Assembly: GCA_009379955.1 (NCBI GenBank)
Contig: WHST01000046.1
Location: 1 to 45,039, forward strand
Origin: Streptosporangiales bacterium
GTDB lineage: Bacteria; Actinomycetota; Actinomycetes; Streptosporangiales; WHST01
Reading direction: 5' to 3'
DNA: 45,039 nucleotides
Positions 16,426 through 24,458 of this stretch are shown in pieces; positions within the stretch are counted from its first letter, which is position 1; every line of letters begins with the position of its first letter. Position numbers and translations under genes: made by a program. The notes under the pieces were generated by a model. The model was not told the DNA's origin. It made no database searches and was given only the letters and a program-made list of their open reading frames with translations.

Positions 16426-17210
16426 CACCCCAGGCAACGGCACGAAGGCCACGGTTGCGGGCGGTTCGGCGTCCAGCAGCCATCTGGGCGATGCGGCTCG
16501 GGCTTGTGGCGGCGGTGCTCGGCGTCTGGGTGTTCTTGACGAGCACCGGAGGTGTCTCCCCGCTGATCCTGCCCGAGCTTCCTGTCGTCGTGGACTCGTT
16601 CGTCAACGTGTTCACCCGGACCGAAACGTGGGGGCAGGCGGCGATTACCGTGCTCGAGATGCTCGCCGCATTCGCGATCGCGGCGGTAGCCGGGCTGCTC
16701 ACCGGCTTCCTCGTCTCGAGGGGCAGGGTCGCCGCCCTGGCAGCCGAGCCGCTGCTTGCCTGGGGTTACATGTTCCCGTTCGCGCTGATCTATCCGATGC
16801 TCCTGCTCTGGGCCGGCGTCGGCGTCGAGTCGAAGATCATGTACGGGGCGCTCGGTGCGTTCTTCCCGATCGCGTACAACACCATCCGAGGCCTGCGCAG
16901 CGTCGACAAGAAGTATCTGCAGGTCGGTCAGGCCTACGGCGCGTCCCGCCTGCAGACCGACCTCAACATCAAGCTCGGCGCCGCCCGACCGATGATCCTG
17001 GCTGGCCTGCGGATCGGCTCGTCGGTCGTCGCCATCTACGTCGTCCTCGCGGAGTTGCTCGGATCCAACCAGGGTCTCGGGCACGCGATTGAGCAGGCAT
17101 CGAGCCGGCTGAAGACCGCGGACTCCTATGCGACGGTCGCCCTGCTGATCCTGATCACGGTCATCCTGCAGCGGATCATGGAGCGGCTGCTGCGGACACG
17201 ACACGAATAG
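16422..17210 (+). CDS. ABC transporter permease, SsuC/TauC type
   Basis: A 262-residue membrane protein with about six helices of the BPD_transp_1 family. It contains the ATPase-contact segment YLQVGQAYGASRLQTDLNIKLGAARPMILAGLRIGSS, the equivalent of the EAA loop, and the early VLGVWVFLTSTGG and LILPELPVVVDSF stretches. It pairs with the ATPase just upstream, with which its GTG start overlaps. An amidohydrolase-like gene follows after 28 bases, suggesting the transported solute was a heterocyclic or amide compound processed after import. That downstream gene is damaged, so the pathway is probably no longer working. Confidence 0.85.
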   Translation: MTPQATARRPRLRAVRRPAAIWAMRLGLVAAVLGVWVFLTSTGGVSPLILPELPVVVDSFVNVFTRTETWGQAAITVLEMLAAFAIAAVAGLLTGFLVSRGRVAALAAEPLLAWGYMFPFALIYPMLLLWAGVGVESKIMYGALGAFFPIAYNTIRGLRSVDKKYLQVGQAYGASRLQTDLNIKLGAARPMILAGLRIGSSVVAIYVVLAELLGSNQGLGHAIEQASSRLKTADSYATVALLILITVILQRIMERLLRTRHE

Positions 17211-17238
17211 CCGAGCCGACGACCAAGGATCGAGACAC

Positions 17239-18213
17239 ATGAACGACGATTCCCCGCACGACGAACGGGATCTGCTTGTCCGCGGTGGGCTGGTCCTGCG
17301 CGACACGGCCGTCGACAGCCGGCTGGAGCCACTGGACATCCGTATCAGCGACGGCGTGATCGTCGAGCTCGCAGATCGGATCGAGACCCCGCCGGGCCGA
17401 GAGGTCGAGGTGCTCGACGTCTCCGGCAAGCTGGTCATCCCTGGCATGATCAACTCGCATTACCACTCGCATGACACGCTTGCCAAGGGAACGCTCGAAG
17501 AGGAGCCGCTCGAGTTCTGGCGCCTTCTCGCTCTGCCGCCGCAGTTCCCGCCGCGGACCCGCGAGGAGGTGAAGGCACGGACCCTTATCGGTGCCTACGA
17601 GAACCTCTGTTCCGGCATGACCACTGTGCAGGACATGGTCACCCTCTTCCCGTTCGAGCCAGACCACCTCGACGCTGTCATCGAGGCGTACGAGGAGATC
17701 GGCCTGCGCGCGGTCGTCGGCCTGCAGTACGCGGACAAGAAGGGGATCACCACCATTCCGTACTGGGAGGACGTGTTCCCGTCCGAACTGCACGGCGGCC
17801 TGTCCACGGCAGCGGAGCCCGACAAGAAGAACGACCAACTGGCCTACCTCGAGGCGACCTACCTCGGCGAGTCGCTCGAGGTCGGGTACAAGGGAGATGT
17901 CGTGGCACTCGACCTGGCCGACCCGTCGTTCGTCCCGCTGAACAGCCCGGTGCGGCAACTGGTGTACGCAGAGTCCGGTCGTGCCGTGACCGATGTCGTG
18001 GTCGACGGGCGCGTCGTCATCAAGGACCGCGCTCTGCGCACCATGAGTCGGGACGCCTTGGTCGAACAGGTCAACGAGCTCGCACCGAAGTACATGGCGG
18101 ACTTCCGAGCGGTCAAGGAGCGGACGGAGAAGCTCCGCCCATACCTGCTCGAGGCGCACCGGCGTACCTGGAGTGCGGATGTCGGTCTCAACCGCATGTT
18201 CACGGGGGAGTGA
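17239..18213 (+). pseudogene. Amidohydrolase (TrzN/AtzB/guanine-deaminase-like) with large in-frame internal deletion
   Basis: A 324-codon open frame. Its N-terminal part (about residues 1-195) begins an amidohydrolase barrel with the first metal motif PGMINSHYHSH. Its C-terminal part (about 215-324) is the composite beta-sandwich end: GYKGDVVALDLADPSFVPLNSPVRQLVY, then VTDVVVDGRVVIKD. Related enzymes are roughly 450 residues. The segment that should hold the later metal-binding His residues, the general-base Glu/His and the metal-binding Asp is missing between about residues 195 and 210 (near GGLSTAAEPDKKND). Without those ligands deamination or dechlorination chemistry is not possible. It is in one frame, so this is a clean deletion rather than a frameshift. 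Confidence 0.75.
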
Positions 18214-18378
18214 CGGAGCCATCCCGAGCTCGTCGAGGTCATCCACGCCGAGCTCGCCAGCGTCAACGTGGCGTGTGTCTGCGACCCAGAGCTTCTATGC
18301 ACCAGGCCCTGGACTCCAGGTGGTCGACATGGCGGTCATCGTGGGAGTCGCCGAGAGAGGAGCCAATCTCTGGAACGA

Positions 18379-18918
18379 TCAGCGTGCCCGGATGGTCCGC
18401 GCACGTCTGGCTACGGCAGCAACGACCCCAGCGGTCAGACCGACGCCGAGACCGATCGTCATGGCGATCACGAGCGCGTAGCCGTGCAGGACCAACTCGC
18501 GAAGTGGCGGGCTGAATCGCTCGGCCAACCTGACGGCGCTCTGCAGCGGGTGATGCCCAAGGGACGACCCGGCGGCCCAGAGTGCCTCGTGCACAATGAC
18601 CAGCGAGAGTCCGTAGAGCGTCCCGGCGACGAGATGATCCTTGATCGGACTGCCAGTCCGACGACATACCGCAACTGCCAACCAGACGGCAAACGGTGTC
18701 AGTGCGAGCACGTAGTAGATCGACGAACTCTCCGGTGCGACGATGCCCAGATCCGCAAGAATGGTCCGCGGCAAGCCTAGGGCGATCAAGCCCAGCAGGA
18801 GCCATCCGGGCATTTCGGTGCCGAGGAGATTGCGCCTGAGGCGGCCAGGACTCCTGATCGCACCCTGGGCTGCGTCGGGGTCTGTGTCCCCTCCACGGGG
18901 ATGAAGTCGTTGGACCAT
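18379..18918 (-). CDS. Hypothetical integral membrane protein
   Basis: A 179-residue protein starting at ATG 18918 (MVQRLHPRGG). After a polar N-terminus of about 35 residues there are four likely membrane helices: GWLLLGLIALGLPRTIL, YYVLALTPFAVWLAVAV, HLVAGTLYGLSLVIVHEAL, and ALVIAMTIGLGVGLTAGVVAAVA near the C-terminus. No family name is recognised. It is the only apparently intact gene between the truncated amidohydrolase and the next membrane-protein gene, and shares orientation with the latter, with a 145-base gap between them. The bases from 18214 to 18378 show no convincing gene. Confidence 0.55.
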   Translation of the reverse strand: MVQRLHPRGGDTDPDAAQGAIRSPGRLRRNLLGTEMPGWLLLGLIALGLPRTILADLGIVAPESSSIYYVLALTPFAVWLAVAVCRRTGSPIKDHLVAGTLYGLSLVIVHEALWAAGSSLGHHPLQSAVRLAERFSPPLRELVLHGYALVIAMTIGLGVGLTAGVVAAVARRARTIRAR

Positions 18919-19063
18919 GACACACACTCCAATCCGAATGCCCTCTACGGTCGCTGCGCGCCCGCCGGGTGGCGTCAGTCGTGAAGCGACACTTCGGCTA
19001 CGTCGAGCTATGTACGCCGCCAACCCGTTGGTCACACGGTGTCGGACGGGTCGGGTCGGCGTG

Positions 19064-19753
19064 TCAGGCGGCCACCGTCCGGAACCGCTGTGAGCCGCGG
19101 GCCAGGCTGATCGCCGCGACCACGCACCAGACCATGCCCAGCAGGCGGCCTGCAAGGATCAGGACCGAGGCGTAGTACACGGCCAGCGAGACGAGCGATC
19201 CGACGGCCAAGACCGCGACGACGATCGCGAAGACCCGAACCGGTGTTGACATACCCGGGATACGGGACGCGGCCAAGGCGAACAGGCCGAGGAATGCGAC
19301 GTGCGCGGTGCCGCCGGCGATGAAGCTCGATGTCCGGAGCAAGGCAACGGTCTCCGGCGTCATGCCGGCTGCGAGGGCGCACAGCACCCAGGCCAGAACG
19401 CCGGACACCACGATGGCGGCGACGGCTGCCACACCGGCACCGATGGCCGAACGCCGAGCAGGACCGCCGACCGGCCGGGTGATCGTCGCGACCGCGGCGA
19501 CGAAGACGGCGAGGAAGGCGACCGACAGCAGCATGATGGCCGCCTGTACCGCACCGGCCACGGCGTTCTCCACGATCCACGCCCGGGTCACGTCACCGCT
19601 GACGTTGGGCTGTGGAGACGGACTGGACGCGAACGACGAACTGATCGGGTCTGACGCGAGATAGCTCAGGACGAAGCCCGCCGCGCCGACGAGAAGCACG
19701 ACGGCTCGGCCCCGGCTCGACGCGATGCCTGAGGTGGATGTGGTGCCTGTCAT
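19064..19753 (-). CDS. DUF4386-like integral membrane protein
   Basis: A 229-residue membrane protein with about six or seven helices. The start at 19753 is favoured by GGGAGTTCACC immediately upstream; the open frame extends about 420 bases further without recognisable content. The spacing of short loops and motifs such as RTSSFIAGGTAHVAFLGLFALAASRI and LAVYYASVLILAGRLLGMVWCVVAAISLA resemble actinobacterial multi-spanning proteins of the DUF4386 type, but the family call is tentative and no activity can be stated. It is divergent from the broken DUF998-like gene. Confidence 0.6.
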   Translation of the reverse strand: MTGTTSTSGIASSRGRAVVLLVGAAGFVLSYLASDPISSSFASSPSPQPNVSGDVTRAWIVENAVAGAVQAAIMLLSVAFLAVFVAAVATITRPVGGPARRSAIGAGVAAVAAIVVSGVLAWVLCALAAGMTPETVALLRTSSFIAGGTAHVAFLGLFALAASRIPGMSTPVRVFAIVVAVLAVGSLVSLAVYYASVLILAGRLLGMVWCVVAAISLARGSQRFRTVAA

Positions 19754-19948
19754 GGTGAACTCCCGTGGTCGATGCTGTCGGGCCGGCATCAGCCTGGCGC
19801 GACGCACGTCGGACATCGTCCGCTCGGCGACGGCTTGTTCCCTACGCACCCTGACGTAGACGTGCACGCGTCGGTACGCCACGAGGCGTAGCCGACGTGT
19901 CGCACCACAACGGACGCCACCTGGCGTGCGCGCAGCGATCGTCAGGGC

Positions 19949-20633
19949 ATGAAGCCATTGATCAAGCACCAGGGCAGGTTTCCGGCCCTGCAGCAGCAAC
20001 GCCTGGGGGCGGTGTGTTGGCTGTTGACCGTCCTCTATTTCGCGGTGGAACCAGTGGTCGCCTCGGCGTGGGGCACGCCCTACAGTTTCGCCGGCGACAC
20101 GATCAGCATGCTCGGCATCACTGACTGTGTCCCGGCCGGAGACGTCTCTCGCCAATCCGGGCTTGTTCACCATGGCATGTGTTGCTGAACGGCTCGTTCA
20201 TCACCCTAGGGGTGCTGACCGGCGCGGGCGCGGTCCTGCTGCGCGGTGTGTGGCCCGGCGAAGGATGACAGCCGTCGGACTGGTGCTTGTCGTCCTAACC
20301 AGCCTCAGTACTGCCGCCACGGGGCTGTTTCCGCTGAACGTCAGCATGGTGGCGCATTCGATCGCCTCGCTGCCACAGTTCCCTGTACAGGATCTCGGCA
20401 TGCTCTTGCTCGGCGTCGTGTGGTGGCAGGACAATCGGGGAGCCGCCGTCTTATCGCTGCTGTGTGGCCTGGTCGGGCTGGTCGGCCTGGTGCTGTTCGT
20501 CGGCGCGACACCGTGGGGTCTCGGGCTGGGGGGCATGGAGCGGCTGGCGTTGTACCCGGAAACGGTCTGGAGTGCCGTCGTCGGGGTGTTCGTGCTTTGG
20601 CGTTGCCGAGCTCGGGCCGGCGTCGCGCACTGA
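19949..20633 (+). pseudogene. DUF998-like membrane protein gene, broken by several frameshifts
   Basis: A DUF998-type protein can be followed through three reading frames. The first frame from 19949 gives LGAVCWLLTVLYFAVEPVVA and PYSFAGDTISMLG. A second from about 20131 gives NPGLFTMA. A third from about 20173 gives WHVLLNGSFITLGVLTGAGAVLLRG. A return to the second frame at about 20265 gives TAVGLVLVVLTSLSTAATGLFPLN through to the stop at 20633, including GATPWGLGLGGMERLALYPETVW. At least three frame changes are needed, so this is either a pseudogene or a patch of poor sequence. The intact family has about six membrane helices and unknown function. Confidence 0.65.
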
Positions 20634-21090
20634 CTACGTCGAGAGCGGGACGGACTACACCACTCGGCACGACCCGACCCAGCGCCAGTGTCCGGTTGGG
20701 GATCCCAACCGAGCGGACTGAGACGGTAGCGCGTGCCCGGTCGCGGGCCCTAGAAGACCGTGACCTGGCAGTCGAGCAGGCTCCGTCCGGCGTTGCTGCT
20801 TGCGCTTTCCAATGGCCTCGCGATCGAGCAGCTCCTTGACCCGGAAGGCGCAGATCAGTCACTGCTGCCGACACTCTTGGAGGCATTGGGCTCAGCGCCG
20901 CCGTATCGGAGAGGTTCCACCGTCGCGTCACTACTGCATGACCCCACCGCTGTGTCGATAGCGGAGCCTCGTCACACACACGGGTCTGCGCTGGTGACGC
21001 CCATCTATCCGCGATCGTGGCTGCCGCCGCCGCATGCCTCGGTCGCGACCACCGATGACCAAGCACGTCGACACCCGGGTCCGTGCGGGA
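20634..21090. other. Gap with a probable TetR C-terminal remnant near 20760-20905
   Basis: No intact gene is visible. On the + strand at about 20764-20905 the stretch LRPALLLALSNGLAIEQLL, then DPEGADQSLLPTLLEALG, closely resembles the final two helices of TetR-family ligand-binding domains. It has no DNA-binding domain upstream and the frame continues into unrelated sequence. This looks like the tail of a deleted regulator gene. The rest of the gap, up to the stop of the intact TetR gene on the other strand, shows nothing recognisable. Confidence 0.45.
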
Positions 21091-21726
21091 TCATGTCAGC
21101 TGGCTCTCGCCGATGCCCGCTTCGAGCTGATCCAGAGCACGCCGACCTTCCTCGATGACCATGGTCGCGATCTCGGTGACCGGCCGGTCGGCGATGGCGA
21201 GCCGGTGCACGATGTTCTGCATGGTCTGGGTGACGCCGATCATGGCGTTCGCGATCACCCAGGCTTGGGCGGAGGTCACCGCCGCACCGCGTTCGGCGAT
21301 GATCAACTCGGCGACCCGTTCGGTGCAGCGATCGAAGTTCTGACGTGCTCGAAGCTGGAGCGCGGGACTGCCGGCGATGACCTGGGCATGACGGGCGATC
21401 GCCTGGATCGGCGCCTGGTCCTGCTGGGCCAGAGCGCCCCGGACCCGAATCGAGAACCTCCGAAACGCGTCTAGCAGCGGCACCTGCGCCGGACGAGATG
21501 CGAGCGTGTCGACGAGCTCTTGCTCGAAGGCCCTGCTCCCTCCGAACACCAGGTCCTCCTTGGTCGGGAAGTAGTTGTACACCGTCCCCGGGGACACCTC
21601 GGCGGCCTCGGCCACATCGACCACCCGCACGGCATCGAACCCCTGCTCCACGAACAGGTCGATCGCCGCGGTGACGATGCGCTCATGCCGAGCCAGCTTC
21701 TGTCGTTCCCGCAGACCCGTGCCCAC
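21091..21726 (-). CDS. TetR/AcrR-family transcriptional regulator
   Basis: A 211-residue TetR-type repressor. The N-terminal helix-turn-helix spans about residues 10-60: IVTAAIDLFVEQGFDAVRVVDVAEAAEVSPGTVYNYFPTKEDLV in consecutive blocks. The variable C-terminal domain (about 70-205) is helical and would bind the inducer. The ATG at 21726 is the first start in frame. The gene is divergent from the rhodanese/SnoaL gene. An imperfect palindrome in the 95-base gap (21750-21773) is a plausible operator, so it probably represses itself and that gene. Inducer unknown. Confidence 0.88.
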   Translation of the reverse strand: MGTGLRERQKLARHERIVTAAIDLFVEQGFDAVRVVDVAEAAEVSPGTVYNYFPTKEDLVFGGSRAFEQELVDTLASRPAQVPLLDAFRRFSIRVRGALAQQDQAPIQAIARHAQVIAGSPALQLRARQNFDRCTERVAELIIAERGAAVTSAQAWVIANAMIGVTQTMQNIVHRLAIADRPVTEIATMVIEEGRRALDQLEAGIGESQLT

Positions 21727-21749
21727 ACCGACATCCTAACAGTGCCTAT

Positions 21750-21773
21750 AGTGACTTCAAACATGAAGCTACT
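21750..21773. promoter_or_regulatory. Candidate TetR operator (imperfect palindrome)
   Basis: Half-sites AGTGACTTCA (21750-21759) and TGAAGCTACT (21764-21773) are separated by four bases. The reverse complement of the second half-site is AGTAGCTTCA, matching the first at eight of ten positions, with a GA/AG swap at positions four and five. It lies 24 bases upstream of the TetR start and 49 bases before the divergent gene, where TetR operators normally sit. Confidence 0.5.
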
Positions 21774-21821
21774 TTAAGAGTCGCCTTCTCGGACGCATGT
21801 CGCATCGAACGGAGGATCACT

Positions 21822-22585
21822 GTGGAGACCATCAATCGTGCGGAGCTGGCCGAGGCGCTCACGGCCGGGACGGTCACGGTCGTCGACGCCTTGCCGGCCG
21901 CTCCGTTCGCCAACCGGCACCTACCCGGCGCGCTCAATCTGACCATCGAGGAGATCGCCGACGTCGCCGACATGCTGCCTGACAAGGCCGCCGCGGTCGT
22001 CACCTACTCCACCGACGCGTCCTGCACCCGTGGACCAGAACTGGCCGAGGCCCTCACCGCCGCCGGCTACGGCAACGTCCGCGTCTACACCGACGGGATT
22101 GCCGACTGGGCGGCCGTTGGCCTTCCCCTCGAATCCGGCGCCACCGCGGAGAAGCCGTCCGAGCCGCCGACCGCCACCGGATCGTCCGACGACCACGACG
22201 CCGTCCGGGCACTGGTACGGCAGTGGGCGGAGCTGGAACGCACCCAAGACGCCGACGGTCTCCAGAACCTGCTCACCGATCAGTTCACCGGCATCGGCCC
22301 GGTCGGGTTCGTCCTCGACGCCCGACAATGGGCCGACCGACACCGCGGCGGCGACCTGGTCAACACGCGTTCGACGTCACCGACATCCAGATCGCCGGAT
22401 ACGGCGACACCACCGTCGTGCACGCCGTCGAAACCCAACGCACCACCGCCCGAGGCCACGACAACAACGGATCCTTCCGAGCCGGACTCACCCTCATCCG
22501 CGGCGCCGACGGCTGGAAGATCGCCCACATCCAGCTATCAGGCCCCATGATCCAACCCCCACAGAACCCGCCGTTCACCCAGTGA
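21822..22585 (+). pseudogene. Rhodanese-like domain plus SnoaL/DUF4440-like domain gene, frameshifted
   Basis: The first frame from 21822 encodes a rhodanese fold: VVDALPAAPFANRHLPGALN and YSTDASCTRGPELAEALTAAGYGNVRVYTDGIADW, with the active-site Cys in SCTRGPEL. It continues into the start of an NTF2/SnoaL-like domain (HDAVRALVRQWAELERTQDADGLQNLL, then FTGIGPVGFVLDARQWADRH). Near 22364 the protein continues in another frame, HAFDVTDIQIAGYGDTTVV through GADGWKIAHIQLSG, to the stop at 22585. One base appears lost (or two gained). Without the shift the product would be a two-domain protein of about 254 residues. The frameshift could be real or a sequencing error. The gene is divergent from the TetR regulator and probably controlled by it. 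Confidence 0.65.
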
Positions 22586-22780
22586 CCCGGACACTCGGTC
22601 CGACGAGTGCACCCGGTCCGAGAAATGACTGGCGGCAACGCGTTGCCTTTGTTGGGTGTATCCGTTCTTCGTCGGCACCGGCTCGGCCAGTGACCTGCTC
22701 TACCGCGCTGGATCGTCCCCCCGATGGGCAGGCGCAGGCCGCTCACCGAGGCCGGCTGTGACGCGACAGGCATCGCCGAG

Positions 22781-23272
22781 CTACGCGCCACCGGGGTTAT
22801 CCGCTGAACCACCGGCGACCGCGCCGGGGCGTACGGTGTCGCGCACGACGCTCAGCGCCTTCATCAGGGCATCGAGCTGCTTGACACCGAGGACGCCGGT
22901 GAAGCATGCGTCGATCTCCTTGAGTAGCGGCGGAAGAACGGCGCGTACGCGGTCGTGTCCCTGCTTCGTGAGCACCGCGAACGAGCTACGTCGGTCGCCT
23001 GGACATGGCTCGCGCTGAACCAGTCCGTGTCGTTCGAGCCGGTCGACGACCCGGGTGACACCGCTCGTCGACATCGAGGTCTGGACGGCGAGGTCGGTCA
23101 TCCGCAGCCGGCTCTTCGGGGATCGGGCGAGCCGGATCAGGGTGTCGAAGTCGTTTCCCGAGATGCCGTGGCTGGTGTGCACGGGGGTCAGTCGGCTGGT
23201 GACACCTTCGTACACCTCGATGAGCAGACCCATCGCGGTGAGTCGCGGGTCGTCGAAGTCGGGTCTGGCCAT
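22781..23272 (-). CDS. MarR-family transcriptional regulator (copy 1)
   Basis: A 163-residue MarR-type winged-helix protein. It has FDTLIRLARSPKSRLRMTDLAVQTSMSTSGVTRVVDRLERHGLVQREP through the recognition helix (about residues 42-90), followed by the wing GDRRSSFAVLTKQGHDRV. It ends with dimerisation helices. It is closely similar to the next gene in order, length and sequence (both end in VVRDTVRPGA or AVRDTVRPGA), so the two are tandem paralogues. A shared 17-base element lies about 22 bases upstream of each start codon. Such regulators usually respond to phenolic or other aromatic ligands; here the ligand is unknown. Confidence 0.85.
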   Translation of the reverse strand: MARPDFDDPRLTAMGLLIEVYEGVTSRLTPVHTSHGISGNDFDTLIRLARSPKSRLRMTDLAVQTSMSTSGVTRVVDRLERHGLVQREPCPGDRRSSFAVLTKQGHDRVRAVLPPLLKEIDACFTGVLGVKQLDALMKALSVVRDTVRPGAVAGGSADNPGGA

Positions 23273-23294
23273 TCCGACAGTGTACGCGATCTAG

Positions 23295-23311
23295 TTGACG
23301 TGGGGAAAACT
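23295..23311. repeat. Shared upstream element, copy A (before MarR copy 1)
   Basis: TTGACGTGGGGAAAACT, read on the + strand, lies in the leader of the first MarR gene. It matches copy B (23850-23866) at 16 of 17 positions and copy C (23926-23941) more loosely. Its position just upstream of a regulator start makes it a candidate operator or core promoter element retained after gene duplication. Confidence 0.5.
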
Positions 23312-23355
23312 GCGAGCGCAAGGGTGTGGTCCTCTGCCCGCACGACGTGGGAGGT

Positions 23356-23829
23356 CTAGCCGCTACTCCCGGCTGCCGCGCCGGGGCGGACGGTGTCCCG
23401 TACCGCGCGCAGCGCCTGCAGGGCGGCGTCCAGATCGGCCGGTGGTAGCAGGCTGATGAACCACCGGTCGATGGCCTCGACGAGGATCGGGAGTACGGCG
23501 GCCAGCTGTTCGGCGCCGGCGTCGGTGAGCACCGCGTACGAGCCGCGCCGGTCGCCGAGATACGACTCGCGGCATACCAGGCGTCGCAGTTCCAGGCGGT
23601 CGACGAGCCGGGTGGCTCCGCCGGTGGACAGGGACATCTGCGCCGCGAGGTCACCCATCCGCAGCCGCCGACCCGGCGACCGGGCGAGCCGGATGAGCGC
23701 GTCGAAGTCGGGCATGCCGTCGAGCTGGTCGGCGAACAGCGTGCCGGTCCTGGCTCGAAGGCTGCTCCGGACTTCGATCACAAGGCCGACCGCGGTCAAG
23801 CGATGGTCGGCGAGCTGTTCCTCGGTCAT
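23356..23829 (-). CDS. MarR-family transcriptional regulator (copy 2)
   Basis: A 157-residue MarR paralogue of the preceding gene. It shows FDALIRLARSPGRRLRMGDLAAQMSLSTGGATRLVDRLELRRLVCRE as the winged helix, the wing LGDRRGSYAVLTDAGAEQL, and terminal dimer helices ending AVRDTVRPGA. The start at ATG 23829 gives a protein that begins TEEQLADHRLTAVGLVIEV, aligned with the sister protein's N-terminus. The open frame upstream is unrelated. It is divergent from the DoxX/FMN-reductase operon and likely controls it. Whether both copies bind the same site or form mixed dimers is open. Confidence 0.87.
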   Translation of the reverse strand: MTEEQLADHRLTAVGLVIEVRSSLRARTGTLFADQLDGMPDFDALIRLARSPGRRLRMGDLAAQMSLSTGGATRLVDRLELRRLVCRESYLGDRRGSYAVLTDAGAEQLAAVLPILVEAIDRWFISLLPPADLDAALQALRAVRDTVRPGAAAGSSG

Positions 23830-23849
23830 GCGTCCACGGTACGACTTAT

Positions 23850-23866
23850 TTGACGTGCGGAAAACT
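23850..23866. repeat. Shared upstream element, copy B (before MarR copy 2)
   Basis: TTGACGTGCGGAAAACT begins 21 bases upstream of the second MarR start codon. It differs from copy A at one base and occupies nearly the same distance from the start codon, so the element was duplicated with the gene or is under selection as a binding site. Confidence 0.5.
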
Positions 23867-23925
23867 ACCGCAGCAACATTGACCTCGAGCCACCGCCCTG
23901 GAGGCGTCGTCCATCTGCTGTTCTC

Positions 23926-23959
23926 TTGACACGCGGAACTTCCTCGATGAAGATAAGTA
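23926..23959 (+). promoter_or_regulatory. Candidate promoter of the DoxX operon overlapping element copy C
   Basis: TTGACA at 23926-23931 is followed after about 18 bases by AAGATA, giving a reasonable -35/-10 pair pointing at the DoxX gene. The -35 overlaps TTGACACGCGGAACTT (23926-23941), a looser third copy of the element found upstream of both MarR genes. A repressor bound here would block the promoter directly. Confidence 0.45.
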
Positions 23960-24003
23960 GTTGTCACAGCAGATATCCGCATCGCAGGTTCTTTGGAGGG
24001 ATC

Positions 24004-24429
24004 ATGGCGAACGAGATCACGGCGCGGGAAGCGCCGGCCCAGGCCGGCACCTCTCGTGGTGTCAACGCGCTGCTCTGGGTGCTGCAGGCCTTCGCGGCCG
24101 CCGGGTTCGTATTCGGCGCCTTCGGCAAGTTCACGGCATTCCCCGCGGCGGTCGAGGTCTTCCAGTCGATGGGCACCGCGGGCTGGATGCCCTACGTCAT
24201 CGCGCCACTCGAGGTGCTCGGGGCCATCGCACTCGTCGTGCCGCAGCTCCGGCTGTACGGCCTCGCCGCGGTCGCCTTCGTGGCGCTCACCGTCGGCGCA
24301 GTCATCAGCCACCTTGTCTGGGGTGGCAACCCGATGTCGGCCGTCATGCTGCTCGTCATCTCCGCGGCCATCGCGTGGGGTCGCCGCTCGAACACGGCCG
24401 ACCTGTTCGCCCGTCTCGGCCGCCGGTGA
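24004..24429 (+). CDS. DoxX-family membrane protein
   Basis: A 141-residue protein with four predicted membrane helices: LLWVLQAFAAAGFVFGAFGKF, MPYVIAPLEVLGAIALVV, LAAVAFVALTVGAVISHLVW and SAVMLLVISAAIAW. The early FGKF and the central VIAPLEVLGAIALV are typical of the DoxX/DoxD-like group, whose members are linked to quinone-dependent oxidation and redox stress. The ATG at 24004 has GGAGGG about four bases upstream. It is the first gene of a three-gene operon with an FMN reductase and a split-barrel oxidoreductase, suggesting a quinone- or electrophile-detoxification unit under MarR control (inference). Confidence 0.82.
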   Translation: MANEITAREAPAQAGTSRGVNALLWVLQAFAAAGFVFGAFGKFTAFPAAVEVFQSMGTAGWMPYVIAPLEVLGAIALVVPQLRLYGLAAVAFVALTVGAVISHLVWGGNPMSAVMLLVISAAIAWGRRSNTADLFARLGRR

Positions 24430-24458
24430 CCACCTCGATCGACGAACGGAAGTGAGTC

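Noticed and set aside
18217-18296. Coding-looking stretch HPELVEVIHAELASVNVACVC after the truncated amidohydrolase
   Set aside because: Too short, with no start and no family recognised; it may be more debris, but I could not support a call.
22586-22780. Small open frames between the frameshifted rhodanese gene and the first MarR gene
   Set aside because: No ribosome binding site, motif or conserved-looking protein on either strand.
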